Shown: one piece after another, positions 24,359-35,129 of the stretch
Layout of the letters: each line of letters opens with the position of its first letter
Numbering within the stretch: the first letter of the stretch is position 1
NCBI GenBank assembly: GCA_029817715.1
Contig: JARUPY010000085.1
Location: forward strand, 3,472,001 to 3,536,000
DNA from: Melastoma dodecandrum
Lineage: Eukaryota; Streptophyta; Magnoliopsida; Myrtales; Melastomataceae
Length of the DNA: 64,000 bases
Reading direction: 5' to 3'
Made by a program: the position numbers and the translations under genes
Notes under the pieces: model-generated
Database searches by the model: none
Seen by the model: the letters and a program-made list of their open reading frames with translations, nothing else
Told to the model about the DNA's origin: nothing

Positions 24359-26353
24359 TCAATAAGGAGGTTGGTAGTAGTACCCAGAAGGGGGGCCCAT
24401 GCCTGGAACTGGCGGCATCCCATAGGGCATGGGAGCCATCTGACCAGGGAAGTAGTAGCCGGCACTGCTGATTTTGGCCAAGCTGGCTTGACCTTGCATT
24501 CCCTCCCTCGTGTATTGCTGCCAAAGCTGCTGCTCCTGCACGAGCAAGTGTTGCTTCTTTTCTATATCAGCCATTTGCACGTAGGAAGGAGGGGGGATGC
24601 TCAATGACGCAGCGAAGGGGTCCTGGTTCACTGTCTGGACTGTTCCATCAGGAGCTGGTAGAGCCAAAACTGGGGTATTGGTCTTTCCTGGTCCTGGAAG
24701 CGCAACACTGCTTGCACTCCCACCATTTAAGTGAGCAGTATTGGTGTGCTGCCTCACCATTCCCTGATCATACATTCCGTTGAGCAGCAACGGATCTAAA
24801 CCTCCACCCAAGGCTGCCTTCTGGTTAGACAGGTGGCTCGCGGTTTCCACCAAAGTCAACTCCCAATCTGCCTTGCCAGGTTCAGCTGCAGGGTTCTGCC
24901 ATGCAGATGTAACTTGAGGGTCACCACTAGATGGGAATGCTTCCCATGATCCATTTCCACCATTTGCGATGGGTCCAGCAAACAAAGCCAGAGCCAACTT
25001 ATTCCCCTGGTCATCAGCAGTAACTGCTTCATCCCTCAAATCAACCAGGTCTCCAGTAACAACAGGTTTCAGTGGCTCAGGTTCAGGTTCAGGAGGTGGA
25101 GGTGGAGGTGGAACCACATTCTCTGGTGGTGGCAATGCCTTTATGCTATTCATGTCTTCCACAGGCTCCTCGTTATCCGGAGGAGAGAGCTCCGGTTTCC
25201 GTTCAGGACTCATGGGTTTCTTCGCTCGGTCCCTCACAAACTCCTCCAAGGTATCCAATAACTTACTGGTAATCCTTTGGACTTCCGGGTACTCTGACGA
25301 TCTCGCCACACCGGTGTCCTTACACCAATTGTAAAATGCAACCAACTCATCAATTTGCTTAGCCGCACTTGCATATGCATCAAATGCCTTGACACAATCA
25401 GGGTACTCCATGTCAAAGAACTTGTCTAGCAAGACTGCCAAAACCTCACAGATGTCAGCATAAAGCTGGAAACTCTCCTTTACCATGGGATACAGTGCAA
25501 CCAACACGGGCCTGTTATTTCTTGCCAGTCCAGTTGGCCTACAAGACAATAATCGATCTAATAGCCTCTGCAAATGACCCATCTTCCCAAAAATCCTCTC
25601 CACTGGCCTTTCCCTCAGGGGGGTCACAGACTTCTTATCACCTCGTCCGTTCCTCATGTCCATAGCATCACTCATATCTCCATAGGACCGGGACCTCCTT
25701 GTCATCTCTCCGTTTACCCCGTAGTTCCCTCCTCTATAATCCCCACCATATTCATAATCATGCCCACGCGGAAGTTGCGACCGAAAATCTTCTTGCCCTA
25801 CGTACCTATCATCCCTGTAACCACTAGGACCCATACCACTGCCACCGCGATGACCACTACCGCCACCGCTCTTTCTATCATATGCCATCAACTCGAGCTT
25901 CTGATCCAAGTACAAGGCATAACTCCTCACAAAAGCGGAATGATCCCATGAGTTTGAGTGCGCCTCATCCCTAAAATCACTCATGTTCAGCAACCTCACG
26001 CCCCGCCTCGTGGCGTACATAAGCTCTTTACATATCACTGCGTCCCCATCGACCAGCAAGCGGTGGATCAAGACCAGCGTCTTCATAGCAACTATCCAGT
26101 CACGAGTCTTCCCAAGCCGCTTGGAAACTGCAGCAACACATGCCTGCACATAGCCTCTAGAGTAGGTGGTCAGGTTGAGGATCCTGAGGATATACTTCTC
26201 GTCGGCAGGGTCATCATCGTGGCTGGTCGCCTTGACTACTGCAACCTCAAGCTCTGGGGCATTATTGCTGGCAACCTTGGCAATGCCGATGCTGGTCTGG
26301 TCCTTGACAGCCCCGATCGTCTTCCATATGGTGCTCGACGACATCCTTACCAC
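24359..26353 (-). CDS. ANTH-domain clathrin assembly protein (ECA4/CAP1, AP180-like)
   Basis: Cytosolic endocytic adaptor that binds PI(4,5)P2 and clathrin. In Arabidopsis the closest members, At2g25430 (ECA4) and At4g32285 (CAP1), work with the TPLATE complex. One uninterrupted ORF of 664 codons. The N-terminal ANTH domain (about residues 10-150) starts TIWKTIGAVKDQTSIGIAKV and contains the KATSHDDDPADEKYI lipid-binding-type region and LLNMSDFRDEAHSNSWDHSA. A second helical part has LLDRLLSCRPTGLARNNRPV and KESFQLYADICEVL. An acidic/proline-rich linker follows (PPENVVPPPPPPPEPEPEP), then DPFAASL and the conserved tail QEQQLWQQYTREGMQGQASL ending in Gly/Pro/Tyr repeats. Translation may start at the fourth codon (MSSSTIW) rather than the first. 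No intron is needed. Confidence 0.93.
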   Translation of the reverse strand: MVRMSSSTIWKTIGAVKDQTSIGIAKVASNNAPELEVAVVKATSHDDDPADEKYILRILNLTTYSRGYVQACVAAVSKRLGKTRDWIVAMKTLVLIHRLLVDGDAVICKELMYATRRGVRLLNMSDFRDEAHSNSWDHSAFVRSYALYLDQKLELMAYDRKSGGGSGHRGGSGMGPSGYRDDRYVGQEDFRSQLPRGHDYEYGGDYRGGNYGVNGEMTRRSRSYGDMSDAMDMRNGRGDKKSVTPLRERPVERIFGKMGHLQRLLDRLLSCRPTGLARNNRPVLVALYPMVKESFQLYADICEVLAVLLDKFFDMEYPDCVKAFDAYASAAKQIDELVAFYNWCKDTGVARSSEYPEVQRITSKLLDTLEEFVRDRAKKPMSPERKPELSPPDNEEPVEDMNSIKALPPPENVVPPPPPPPEPEPEPLKPVVTGDLVDLRDEAVTADDQGNKLALALFAGPIANGGNGSWEAFPSSGDPQVTSAWQNPAAEPGKADWELTLVETASHLSNQKAALGGGLDPLLLNGMYDQGMVRQHTNTAHLNGGSASSVALPGPGKTNTPVLALPAPDGTVQTVNQDPFAASLSIPPPSYVQMADIEKKQHLLVQEQQLWQQYTREGMQGQASLAKISSAGYYFPGQMAPMPYGMPPVPGMGPPSGYYYQPPY

Positions 26354-27311
26354 ACTTCACCCCTCAGATTCCCAGATCGTTCGACTCGGGACTCCAGGAC
26401 GAACCCCGGGCCCTCGACCAACCACCAGATCTCTCGACAACTACTCGCTTCGACAACTAACAACAAACTGAACCACCTCCTTTCAAAGCCAGATCAATCC
26501 CTGAGACAATTGAACTGAATTCAAGCTCGCCCCAAAGCAGTCAGGGATAAAAAAATAAAAAATAACGACGGGTAGCGGAGGACGGCTGCAAACAATCAAG
26601 CAAAACAGAACAAAAAAGCACCACCTCCATCGAAATTTGACCATGGAGGATCCGTTGACTGGTGGCAAGACGGGGTCAGGTCAGGATAACAAATCAGCGT
26701 CCCGTAGAAAGAGAACGTTGACGGAACAGGAGAAGCGAACGAGGAGGCACCGAGACGCCAACGATATCTCTCGGATTGACCGTAGGTGCGGATTACCGGC
26801 AGGCGGCGACGGATGTGGTGGTGTAGGTGGCCGAGTTTTTCTGGTGGTGGTCAGAAATCGGGGAAATGACGTGGCAGTGGGATTATCAATGGGAATCGGG
26901 TCGGGTCGGGTCGGGAGATAGTGGATGTTGTTGGCTCTTAGTCAGACTTGGGAGGCGTCCGTCTGTCTTCTGGAATGTGCGCGTCAGGGTGAATATGCAA
27001 AATACATTACCTCCACAATCTCCAACTAAACTGTGCATGAGCCACTCCCTTCCCTCCCTCTTCTTCGTCATTTTGGACGAAAACGAAAGTCATCACTATT
27101 TTATCCGAGAGGATAAGGATAAAACAAAATAGTAGAGCCCAATGAAAGTGACCGAAGGCTACTTTGCACGAGTTCACTATCAATTTTAGGTATGTATAAT
27201 ATATATTACATGCCACTAATCATTACATTTTTTGCAAAAATAGAACACTTATTTTTGAAACAAATATAAACAACAAGGAAGATATTAGGAGGATTTTTAC
27301 CTAGCAGAATT
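26354..27311. other. Intergenic between the ANTH gene and the receptor kinase
   Basis: 5' flank of the ANTH gene and 3' flank of the receptor-kinase gene. A GGGTC short tandem repeat lies near 26896-26915. The plus-strand frames are Arg/Gly-rich shadows without domains. Confidence 0.45.
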
Positions 27312-29725
27312 TTAGGAACTGAAGCCCCGGAAATCGAAGAGCTCGCCAAGCCTCGCGTCCACTGACTTAGCTTCGTCATGCACGGGTTGCTTCTCAAAAG
27401 GGAGCCCCTGGGAAACCTGTCTCATGCTCGGCCTGTCCTCCGGCTTCACGCTCAAGCACGACAAGGCCACCTTCATGTTAAAGACCACTTCGCCTATGAT
27501 GCCCTCACCCGGGAAAGGAATCCTTACATCTAATACATCCCTCAGAAATAAGCCATGTGCCAAAGAAATTGTTCCCCGGGAGGAGAAGCAAGAAGCGATG
27601 AGATCCCCCGGATGTCGTCCCGTGATTACTTCCAGCGCGACCACTCCGAAGCTGTAAACGTCGCTCTTTTCCGTGGCTTCCATCGTGTAGGCCAGCTCTG
27701 CAGGAGTTTGTTAAGGAGGAAATTGTAAAGTTGGAAAGCTCTTCTTTCTTAGAGACCCATGAGAAATGATGGGAGGAAGCGGCATTACCTGGCGCAGCGT
27801 ATCCATAAGTTCCGGCAAATGATGTCCAACTGGACGTGTCAGGTTTAAGGATCCGAGCCGTTCCAAAATCTGACACGTGAGCTTCCCACTCGTCGTCAAG
27901 CAATATATTCTTGCTTGAAACATCCCTGTGAATGATAGGATGGCTGCACTCATGGTGCAAGTAGGACAAGGCATTTGCGACTCCTTTCACGACATTCAAT
28001 CTCTTCGCCCAATCAAATTGTTGAACCCTCTGGTTGTCTTTAAGAAGGCTCTCCAAGCTTCCCGGCTCCAGATATTCATACACCAGGAAGGTGTTTTGCT
28101 GATTCGAGCAGAATCCATAGAGCCTGACGATATTGTGATGTCGGATTTCAGTCAGAGCATGGATTTCCCTATCAAAAGCTTTTCGGCTCATCATTTCAGC
28201 ATCAGGCTTAACATTAAACTTTTTAACAGCCACTACTTGACCTGTCATCAGCTTCACTTTGTAAACACTTCCCTGACCTCCCACACCGATGCAATATTTC
28301 TCGTCGAAATTCTCTGTGGCTTCGATGATATTTTCATAAGCTATCTTCCCGTCAAAGCTCCACATTGCGAACATGTAATCGTTCCCTTCGGATCGTGCAG
28401 TTTTCTCAGTTTTCTTAGATCTTCGATAAAGGATGACTATGCCTCCAACCACAACCACCATAATGAGAAGGCAGCCGAGTGGTATCATTAATATAAGCAG
28501 CAGCCTTGTTCTTCTGCTTTTCTGATTTTTACTACGGTGCACTGATCTATGACAGGGCTCAAGTCCAGTGACGTTACCGCATAGCCCTTTGTTACCTCTG
28601 ACGGCATCATACGCTGCCATGCGAAAGGCCGGGATGTTTGGCAGCGGCCCCTCGAGCTGATTGTAGGAGATATTGACAGATATCAAACTATACATGTCAT
28701 TGAAAGTTGACGACAATGAACCAGACAGCATATTCCAGGAGAGGTTCAGCGTTTCTAGATTACTTAGCTTACCTAGTTGGTGAGGGATTTCCCCTGTCAG
28801 ACGGTTGTAACTGAGATCAAGATCGCGAAGATTCTGCAAGTTTCCCATCTCGTCTGGGATTCCCTCCCCGAGATTATTCCTACTCAGATTTAGGTACTGA
28901 AGACCCCGACATTCTCCCAGTTCTCCAGGAATTGAACCACTCAAGTTGTTGTACGCAAGGTTCATTGTTGTCATGGAAGATAACCTCCCAACTTCCGCAG
29001 AAATATGGCTGATCAATAGATTGCCACCCAGATTAAGACTGACAAGAGAATCAAGTTTCCAGAGTTCATTTGGAATGTCCCCATTCAAATGATTTTGCGA
29101 GAGGTCAAGCAAGTGCAAGCGAGCCATACTTCCGATCCCCGGTGGTATCTTTCCTGAGAAATTGTTGTTAGACAGCTTCAGGCTGGTCAAATTCCTGTAC
29201 TCTGCAAAGAATCCCGGCAAGTTTCCGCTTAGCCTGTTGTTGCTCAGGTCAAGGTAGTCCATGTTAGGATACACGCCGAGAATGTTAGTGAGAGTCCCCG
29301 TGAACCGATTATTATGGAGCCTTACTCTGTACAAGCCCGAACAGTTCCTCAAGCTCATCGGAAGTGGCCCGGTGAAATTATTCTCTTGAGCCGTGAAGTT
29401 TATGAGCCCGCCGCCCCTGCATATATCTGATGGGAAATTGCCATGGAAGAAGTTATCCCCAAGTTGTAGACTCGTAATTGAAGTGAGGTTGTTCATCTCC
29501 ACGGGTAGAGTCTCCCCAAGATTATTAGAGAACAGAGACAGATGAGTGAGTCGTCCCAAATTCCCAATCTCTTTCGGAACAGCGCCACTCAGGTTGTTCT
29601 GGTACAAAGTTAAACTCTCCAGCGAGGTCAAGTTTCCGATGGTTGAAGGGATGGATTCCACCATGTTATTCTCATGGATGAGGAGAACGGTTAAGTTCCC
29701 CAGGTTACCTACAGTTGATGGTATT
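27312..29725 (-). pseudogene. LRR receptor-like kinase (MIK2-like), 3' part: LRRs, TM segment, kinase
   Basis: This is the downstream part of a receptor kinase cut by a Copia insertion. Exons 27789-29720 and 27312-27697 are joined by an intron with GT-AG ends; the join reads [22 protein letters not shown]. The first part holds about twelve plant-type LRRs (for example LTSLESLTLYQNNLSGAVP). A transmembrane helix follows near 28430-28510 (LLLILMIPLGCLLIMVVVVG). The kinase then has the Gly-loop GVGGQGSVYKV, VAVKKF, HRDVSSKNILL and DFGTARIL; all catalytic residues are present. Family: LRR-RLKs of the MIK2 (MDIS1-interacting receptor-like kinase 2) group, cell-surface sensors. Bases 29721-29725 are one copy of the target duplication. 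With its 5' part it would encode 1,128 aa in frame. Confidence 0.9.
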
Positions 29726-30122
29726 TGAAATATTTGAGATTGTCACTTGGATTGAGGAGGAAGCAAGAAGAAGTAGAGAAGAAGCAGAAGAAGGAAGAAG
29801 GAAGAAGAAGAAGAAGAAGAAGAAAAGAAGGAAAACAGAAAATACATTCATCATACTATGTAGTACGATTTTACAGTTTTATATATATCGATTCTGTTTT
29901 CGACCAACAATTTCTAACAACCACGCACAGCTCGTACGCACAGCTACTCTAAGCCCTGCTATGGTGAGGACAGAGCATAGAGGTAACTGTGGTCATCCGT
30001 CTTCTCTGGTTGTTCACTGGACTTCGTCTTCACTAGGCCTTGGCCTTGCTGGTCATTATTCGTCATCTGGGCAGCCCACTAGTTCATCCTCTAGTTCATC
30101 CTTGTGGCCCAGTATTCCATCA
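29726..30122 (-). repeat. Copia 3' LTR
   Basis: 397 bp, TG...CA ends, containing a GAA-rich purine stretch (about 29758-29832). It is the same length as its partner and both encode an identical 75-codon plus-strand frame, which supports sequence identity. Confidence 0.95.
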
Positions 30123-33100
30123 CTTCCCCTCAAACATACCACCTCCTGAGGTTTATCCACCATTTCATCAACACGTATTCCATCACTTCCCCTCAAACAT
30201 ACCACCTTCTGAGACTTATTCGTTATTTGTTCGCCGCCAGTCTCCATCAGATTTCCTTGCGCCGAACTGTCGCAATTACTCGGTTTATGAGTAACCATCA
30301 ATTTACTTCTCATGCTCAGAAAGCGATGAACAGGGACCACCTTTGTTAAGGGATCAGCTATCTGATCATCAGAACTAACATATAGTACTTGCAACTGCCC
30401 TTGATTGATTTTCTCCCTGACAAAGTGAAAATCAATTTCGACATGCTTGGTGCGAGCATGCAGAACTGGGTTAGCTGTGAGATGGATAGTACTTACGTTG
30501 TCACAGTAAACCACAGGATGATGCAGCTCAGGTATTCGAAGTTCACTTAGCAAGGCTTGAACCCATGTAGTTTCGGCAACGCCATCTGCTAAAGCACGAA
30601 ACTCTGCTTCTGTACTTGAGCGTGATACAACTCGTTGCTTATGAGACGCCCACGAGACCAGATTAGGTCCAACGAAAGTGCAATAACCTCCCGTACTCTT
30701 CCGATCATCTGGACAGCTTGCCCAGTCCGCGTCCGTAAAACAGGAAATGTCAAAAGAATCTCCAGCCTGAATCATAATTCCATGAGACATTGACCCCTTT
30801 AGATATCGCAGAATTCTCTTGACTGCCAATAAGTGCACCGAAGTAGGCTGATGCAAGAATTGACAAGCCTTGTTTACTGCATAACTAATATCAGGTCTGG
30901 AATTTGTGCAATATTGCAGGGCGCCTACAATGCTTCTGTATGCAGTAGGATCTTGTAACACATCACCTTCATATCTAGACAACTGGCCTGTTGTAGCCAT
31001 TGGAGTATTGACAGCCTTACACTCAGTCATACCTGCTCTTTCAAGAAGTTCTCGCACATATTTCTCCTGGCAAAGATGTATTAAGCCTTGTTTCCGAGTA
31101 ACTTGGAAACCAAGGAAGTATGACAGTTCATCCAAATCTTTGAGTGCAAACTGGTTGTGCAGTTTTGGCAGTAACTGAGTAATTCCCAGCTGGTTTGACC
31201 CAGTAACAATAATATCATCGACATACACAAGCACTATAATTAGCCCTGCTGTGGATTGATGGAAGAACAATGAAGCATCAGATTTAGAATTGACGAAACC
31301 CCATTGAAATAGACAACTACTGAGCTTCATATACCATGCACGCGGACTCTGCTTTAGTCCATAAATAGCTTTCCGCAGATGGCAGACATGTGATGGTCGA
31401 GTAGAGTCCTCAAAACCTGGTGGTTGTGCCATATATACCGTCTCTGATAGCTCTCCGTTTAAGAAAGCGTTATGTACATCCAATTGCCTTAAAGGCCAGT
31501 TATAAGTGACAGCCAAACAAAGAATAATCCGAATTGTCTGATGCTTAACCACAGGGCTGAAAGTTTCCTTGAAATCAATCCCTGCGGTTTGATGGAAGCC
31601 CTTTGCAACTAGTCTTGCTTTACATCTCTCCAATGAGCCATGTGAGTTTAACTTCACCTTGTATACCCATTTACACCCAATAACTTTCTGAGCTGTCTCC
31701 CTTGGAACAAGAGTCCATGTCTGATTTCGCATTAGAGCCTCAAGTTCAGCTTTCATTGCTGTATGCCAGATAGGCGTAGTGAGAGCCTCAGTTAAGGACA
31801 ACGGTTCTGTTGGAATTGAAAGGGAAGGATCTGTGGGAAATTTAGTAACATACAATTTGGGTTTAAAAATGCCAACCTTGGACCTTGTAAGCATGGGATG
31901 AATGTTCTGGGGTTGTTGTTTTTCTGGTGTAGGTATGTCCTCTGTAGTGGATGGAGCATGGGCATCACTACTATCTCTCTGAGCTTCCCTTTGTGAAAGA
32001 TTAGGCGAGACTGTGGAAGAACCAGAGAGAGTGGATGTAGGGTGCAGTTTAAGAGAAGGAGGACTATTTTTGACCAAGGGAACAGGATGTAGGATAACTG
32101 GAACTGATGAAGGAGCAAGTTTTTGACTAGAAAAAGGTGATGGTATTGAAGTGAAAGGGAATTGAGTTTCATTAAACAGTACATCTCTAGACACATAAAT
32201 TCGATTGGTTTTGGGATCAAGACAAATGTAACCTTTATGAGATGCACTTCGGCCTAACAAGACACACGGTTCTGAACGAGAATCAAGTTTGTGTCTACTA
32301 TATGGACGGAGTAAGGGAAAACACATGCAGCCAAAGACTCGAAGTGACCGATAATCTGGTTTGGTGTGATGTAACAGTTCTGTTGAAGTTTGAAACTGCA
32401 GAATTTTTGAAGGAAGCATGTTAATAAGTGAGACGGCCTCATGAAAAGCATAGACCCAGTATTGTTTGGGGACATTTGAGTGAGTCAACAAAGTGAGGCC
32501 AACTTCTACAACATGCCGATTTTTCCTTTCAACTCTCCCATTTTGTTGGGGAGTGTAAGGACAAGACAATTGATGAGATATACCATGTTTGGCAAGGTAA
32601 GAATGAAGTGATTGAAATTCCCCACCCCAGTCTGACCTCACAGTAGAAATTGTTGTTTGGTATTTGTTCAAAACCATCGCATGAAATTGACAAAATGCAG
32701 AAAGTGCTTGAGATTTATCATGAAGAAAGTAAATCCAAGTATATCGAGTGGCATCGTCTATTAATAGCATGAAATAGCGATCGCCAGTAACAGATTTAAC
32801 CGGAGATGGTCCCCAAAGATCAGTATGTAATAACTCAAAAGGTTTGGCTGCATGAGTTGATGACAGTGAGAAAGGAAGACGATGGTGCTTACTAACAGCA
32901 CAAGATTGACAGAAAGGTATCACAGCTGAAGTGCTAGGAGAGTTACATGACCCTAGTACTCTAGACAAAACATCAGAACAAGGATGACCAAGTCGAGCAT
33001 GCCACTGGACGCTGTCTTTGATAGAAGAAACTGCAGTAGAGAGAGCACACACTGGGAATTGAGACTCTGTGTGTTGAATTTGTACTGGAGCACATTCTTT

Positions 33101-34684
33101 GTGGTAGGTAGACTCAAGTAGAGTGTGTGTAGGAAGTCTGTAGAGGCCCTGTGACATCTGTCCCTGAAGCAGGAGATTCTTTGTGGTCTTGTCCTTAACA
33201 GAAAAGGAGTCAGAAGTAAATTCAATGATAATGTCATTATCTTCACATAGTTTGGAAACACTGATCAGTTTTTGAGACAAGGCAGGTGTATGAAGAACAT
33301 GATTGAGATATAAGGAACCAGAAGGAATATTAAGGGATTTATGTCCAACTTGAGAGATGTTAACATGATGCCCATTTCCAATAACAACAGAGGAATTACC
33401 TTTATAAGGAGACAGATTCTGGAGTCCTTCTGCAGTTGGTGTTACATGATGAGTAGCTCCAGAATCAAGAAGCCAGTGTTCACGTTCTGGCTCTTGTAAA
33501 ACAGTAGGATGATGGGTAGTAATAGTTTGGTGTGGCTGTGTATCAAAGGAGGTTGGTGTATAGGCTGGACTATGAGGTAGCTGGAAAGATGTAGTAAAGT
33601 GAGTTTGGGGTTGAAAGTGAGGTTGGGGTTGAGGTTGATAGGCTGAATTTAGTCTATGATAGCAATTCACAGCTGTATGTCCTATTTTGAAACAAATCTG
33701 GCATCTGGGTTTTGGTCTGATAAAAGGTCTGGAATTCCATCTGGGTTCTGGGTTTGTGGTTGGTCGAGAAGGTGGTCGACCCAGAAGACCAGGTTGAGAA
33801 AAATATGTCTGATGGGTTGTGTTCCAGGAAGCTGGTCTGGAAGGATATGGTGCAGGGGTATGAGACAAAGGGTGGGCTGGTTTTGAAAAGTCTGAATGCT
33901 GGTGTTTGGTTTGAGGCCTCACTACACTATTATGAACAGAAGAAAGCTGTACCTGAGGAACAATGCCGTCCAGAACATGCCTCCTTTCCAGCCGCATCTC
34001 GAAGTTCAACAGTAAATTATGCACTTCCTCCAAAGGCAGTTGATCAGGCCTGCTATATACAGCCGTGACCACAGAATCATACTCAGCTGGAAGTCCTTCT
34101 AGCATATACCAGATATAATCACGATATTGAACTGACTCCCCTACTGCACTTAGTTGGTCAGCCAAGGATTTCAGACCATTCAAATACTGTTGCATACTTT
34201 TGCCCTCTTTCCGCAACTGTTGCATTTGTGTTCTAAGATTTATCACCCTGGTAGTTGAGGTAGATTCATACCTTCTCCGTAGTGTTTCCCATACCTCACT
34301 AGACGTCTTGCAATAGACGACCTGACTGAGTGGCTCAGATGACAGGGATGAAAACAGAAGTGACATCACAGATTTATCATGGCGCTGCCACAGCTTATAC
34401 TCCGGGTTCGAAACTTGCTGGTTTCCCTCTCCTTCTATAAACTGGTCAGGGGGCAAAGTTTGTCCAGTGATGAAATCTTCCAGACCTCCAGCAATGACAG
34501 CCGCTAGTACCTGTCCTTTCCACAAAGGGTAGTTCCCATCTTCGAGTTTCACCAACGAGGCAAATACTCCAGCAGGTAGTTGCATCTGGGAATAATTTGC
34601 TACATTACTCTGGTCAGAGACTCCAGACATGGATGATCGAGTTTGACCTGCAGAGAACGATGGTGTAATGGGTTGATTCTCCAT
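30056..34684 (-). CDS. Copia gag-pol polyprotein, intact
   Basis: 1,542-codon polyprotein starting 37 nt after the primer site. Gag (about 1-330) is UBN2-like and ends with a CX2CX4HX4C knuckle (C328, C331, H336, C341). The protease motif DSGA is at 407-410. Integrase has H562/H567 and C592/C595 in its zinc-binding part, then core residues in TDLWGP (D622), VRSDWGGEF (D685) and NGRVERKN (E719). Reverse transcriptase (about 985-1230) shows KARLVAKGFHQ, LDVHNAFLNG and the YVDD active site at 1154-1157. RNase H (about 1300-1440) has TDADWA and SSTEAEFRAL. There are no internal stops or frameshifts. The last 22 codons run into the 3' LTR, and the tail contains a duplicated VVCLRGSDGI segment. Confidence 0.95.
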   Translation of the reverse strand: MENQPITPSFSAGQTRSSMSGVSDQSNVANYSQMQLPAGVFASLVKLEDGNYPLWKGQVLAAVIAGGLEDFITGQTLPPDQFIEGEGNQQVSNPEYKLWQRHDKSVMSLLFSSLSSEPLSQVVYCKTSSEVWETLRRRYESTSTTRVINLRTQMQQLRKEGKSMQQYLNGLKSLADQLSAVGESVQYRDYIWYMLEGLPAEYDSVVTAVYSRPDQLPLEEVHNLLLNFEMRLERRHVLDGIVPQVQLSSVHNSVVRPQTKHQHSDFSKPAHPLSHTPAPYPSRPASWNTTHQTYFSQPGLLGRPPSRPTTNPEPRWNSRPFIRPKPRCQICFKIGHTAVNCYHRLNSAYQPQPQPHFQPQTHFTTSFQLPHSPAYTPTSFDTQPHQTITTHHPTVLQEPEREHWLLDSGATHHVTPTAEGLQNLSPYKGNSSVVIGNGHHVNISQVGHKSLNIPSGSLYLNHVLHTPALSQKLISVSKLCEDNDIIIEFTSDSFSVKDKTTKNLLLQGQMSQGLYRLPTHTLLESTYHKECAPVQIQHTESQFPVCALSTAVSSIKDSVQWHARLGHPCSDVLSRVLGSCNSPSTSAVIPFCQSCAVSKHHRLPFSLSSTHAAKPFELLHTDLWGPSPVKSVTGDRYFMLLIDDATRYTWIYFLHDKSQALSAFCQFHAMVLNKYQTTISTVRSDWGGEFQSLHSYLAKHGISHQLSCPYTPQQNGRVERKNRHVVEVGLTLLTHSNVPKQYWVYAFHEAVSLINMLPSKILQFQTSTELLHHTKPDYRSLRVFGCMCFPLLRPYSRHKLDSRSEPCVLLGRSASHKGYICLDPKTNRIYVSRDVLFNETQFPFTSIPSPFSSQKLAPSSVPVILHPVPLVKNSPPSLKLHPTSTLSGSSTVSPNLSQREAQRDSSDAHAPSTTEDIPTPEKQQPQNIHPMLTRSKVGIFKPKLYVTKFPTDPSLSIPTEPLSLTEALTTPIWHTAMKAELEALMRNQTWTLVPRETAQKVIGCKWVYKVKLNSHGSLERCKARLVAKGFHQTAGIDFKETFSPVVKHQTIRIILCLAVTYNWPLRQLDVHNAFLNGELSETVYMAQPPGFEDSTRPSHVCHLRKAIYGLKQSPRAWYMKLSSCLFQWGFVNSKSDASLFFHQSTAGLIIVLVYVDDIIVTGSNQLGITQLLPKLHNQFALKDLDELSYFLGFQVTRKQGLIHLCQEKYVRELLERAGMTECKAVNTPMATTGQLSRYEGDVLQDPTAYRSIVGALQYCTNSRPDISYAVNKACQFLHQPTSVHLLAVKRILRYLKGSMSHGIMIQAGDSFDISCFTDADWASCPDDRKSTGGYCTFVGPNLVSWASHKQRVVSRSSTEAEFRALADGVAETTWVQALLSELRIPELHHPVVYCDNVSTIHLTANPVLHARTKHVEIDFHFVREKINQGQLQVLYVSSDDQIADPLTKVVPVHRFLSMRSKLMVTHKPSNCDSSAQGNLMETGGEQITNKSQKVVCLRGSDGIRVDEMVDKPQEVVCLRGSDGILGHKDELEDELVGCPDDE
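30123..30135 (-). other. Polypurine tract of the Copia element
   Basis: Read on the minus strand, GTTTGAGGGGAAG immediately precedes the 3' LTR, as needed for plus-strand priming. A second copy, with its own LTR-like edge, lies inside at 30176-30212. Confidence 0.75.
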
Positions 34685-34720
34685 TTTATGCAGTCTTCAC
34701 GCGTGTCCAGGCCCTTTGAG

Positions 34721-34732
34721 GCTCTGATACCA
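34721..34732 (-). other. Primer-binding site of the Copia element
   Basis: On the minus strand TGGTATCAGAGC, complementary to initiator tRNA-Met, sits with no gap next to the 5' LTR end. Confidence 0.93.
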
Positions 34733-35129
34733 TGAAATATTTGAGATTGTCACTTGGATTGAGGAGGAAGCAAGAAGAAGTAGAGAAGAAGCAGAAGAAG
34801 GAAGAAGGAAGAAGAAGAAGAAGAAGAAGAAAAGAAGGAAAACAGAAAATACATTCATCATACTATGTAGTACGATTTTACAGTTTTATATATATCGATT
34901 CTGTTTTCGACCAACAATTTCTAACAACCACGCACAGCTCGTACGCACAGCTACTCTAAGCCCTGCTATGGTGAGGACAGAGCATAGAGGTAACTGTGGT
35001 CATCCGTCTTCTCTGGTTGTTCACTGGACTTCGTCTTCACTAGGCCTTGGCCTTGCTGGTCATTATTCGTCATCTGGGCAGCCCACTAGTTCATCCTCTA
35101 GTTCATCCTTGTGGCCCAGTATTCCATCA
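34733..35129 (-). repeat. Copia 5' LTR
   Basis: 397 bp, carrying the element promoter. It appears base-for-base the same as the other LTR. The GTATT target copy follows at 35130-35134. Confidence 0.95.

Larger units (their letters stand above)
29726..35129 (-). mobile_element. Full-length Ty1/Copia LTR retrotransposon inserted in an LRR-RLK gene
   Basis: A 5,404-bp element bounded by 397-bp LTRs (29726-30122 and 34733-35129) that begin TG and end CA. It is flanked by a 5-bp target duplication, GTATT, at 29721-29725 and 35130-35134. It is oriented on the minus strand. The tRNA-Met primer site directly abuts the 5' LTR, a purine tract abuts the 3' LTR, and a single 1,542-codon gag-pol ORF is intact. 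Integrase lies before reverse transcriptase, which is the Copia order. The LTRs appear identical by eye, including their GAA repeats, so the insertion should be very recent and may still be capable of activity. Confidence 0.96.

Noticed and set aside
24969..25334. Plus-strand ORF with Gly/Ser repeats
   Set aside because: Antisense of the proline-rich linker of the ANTH protein.
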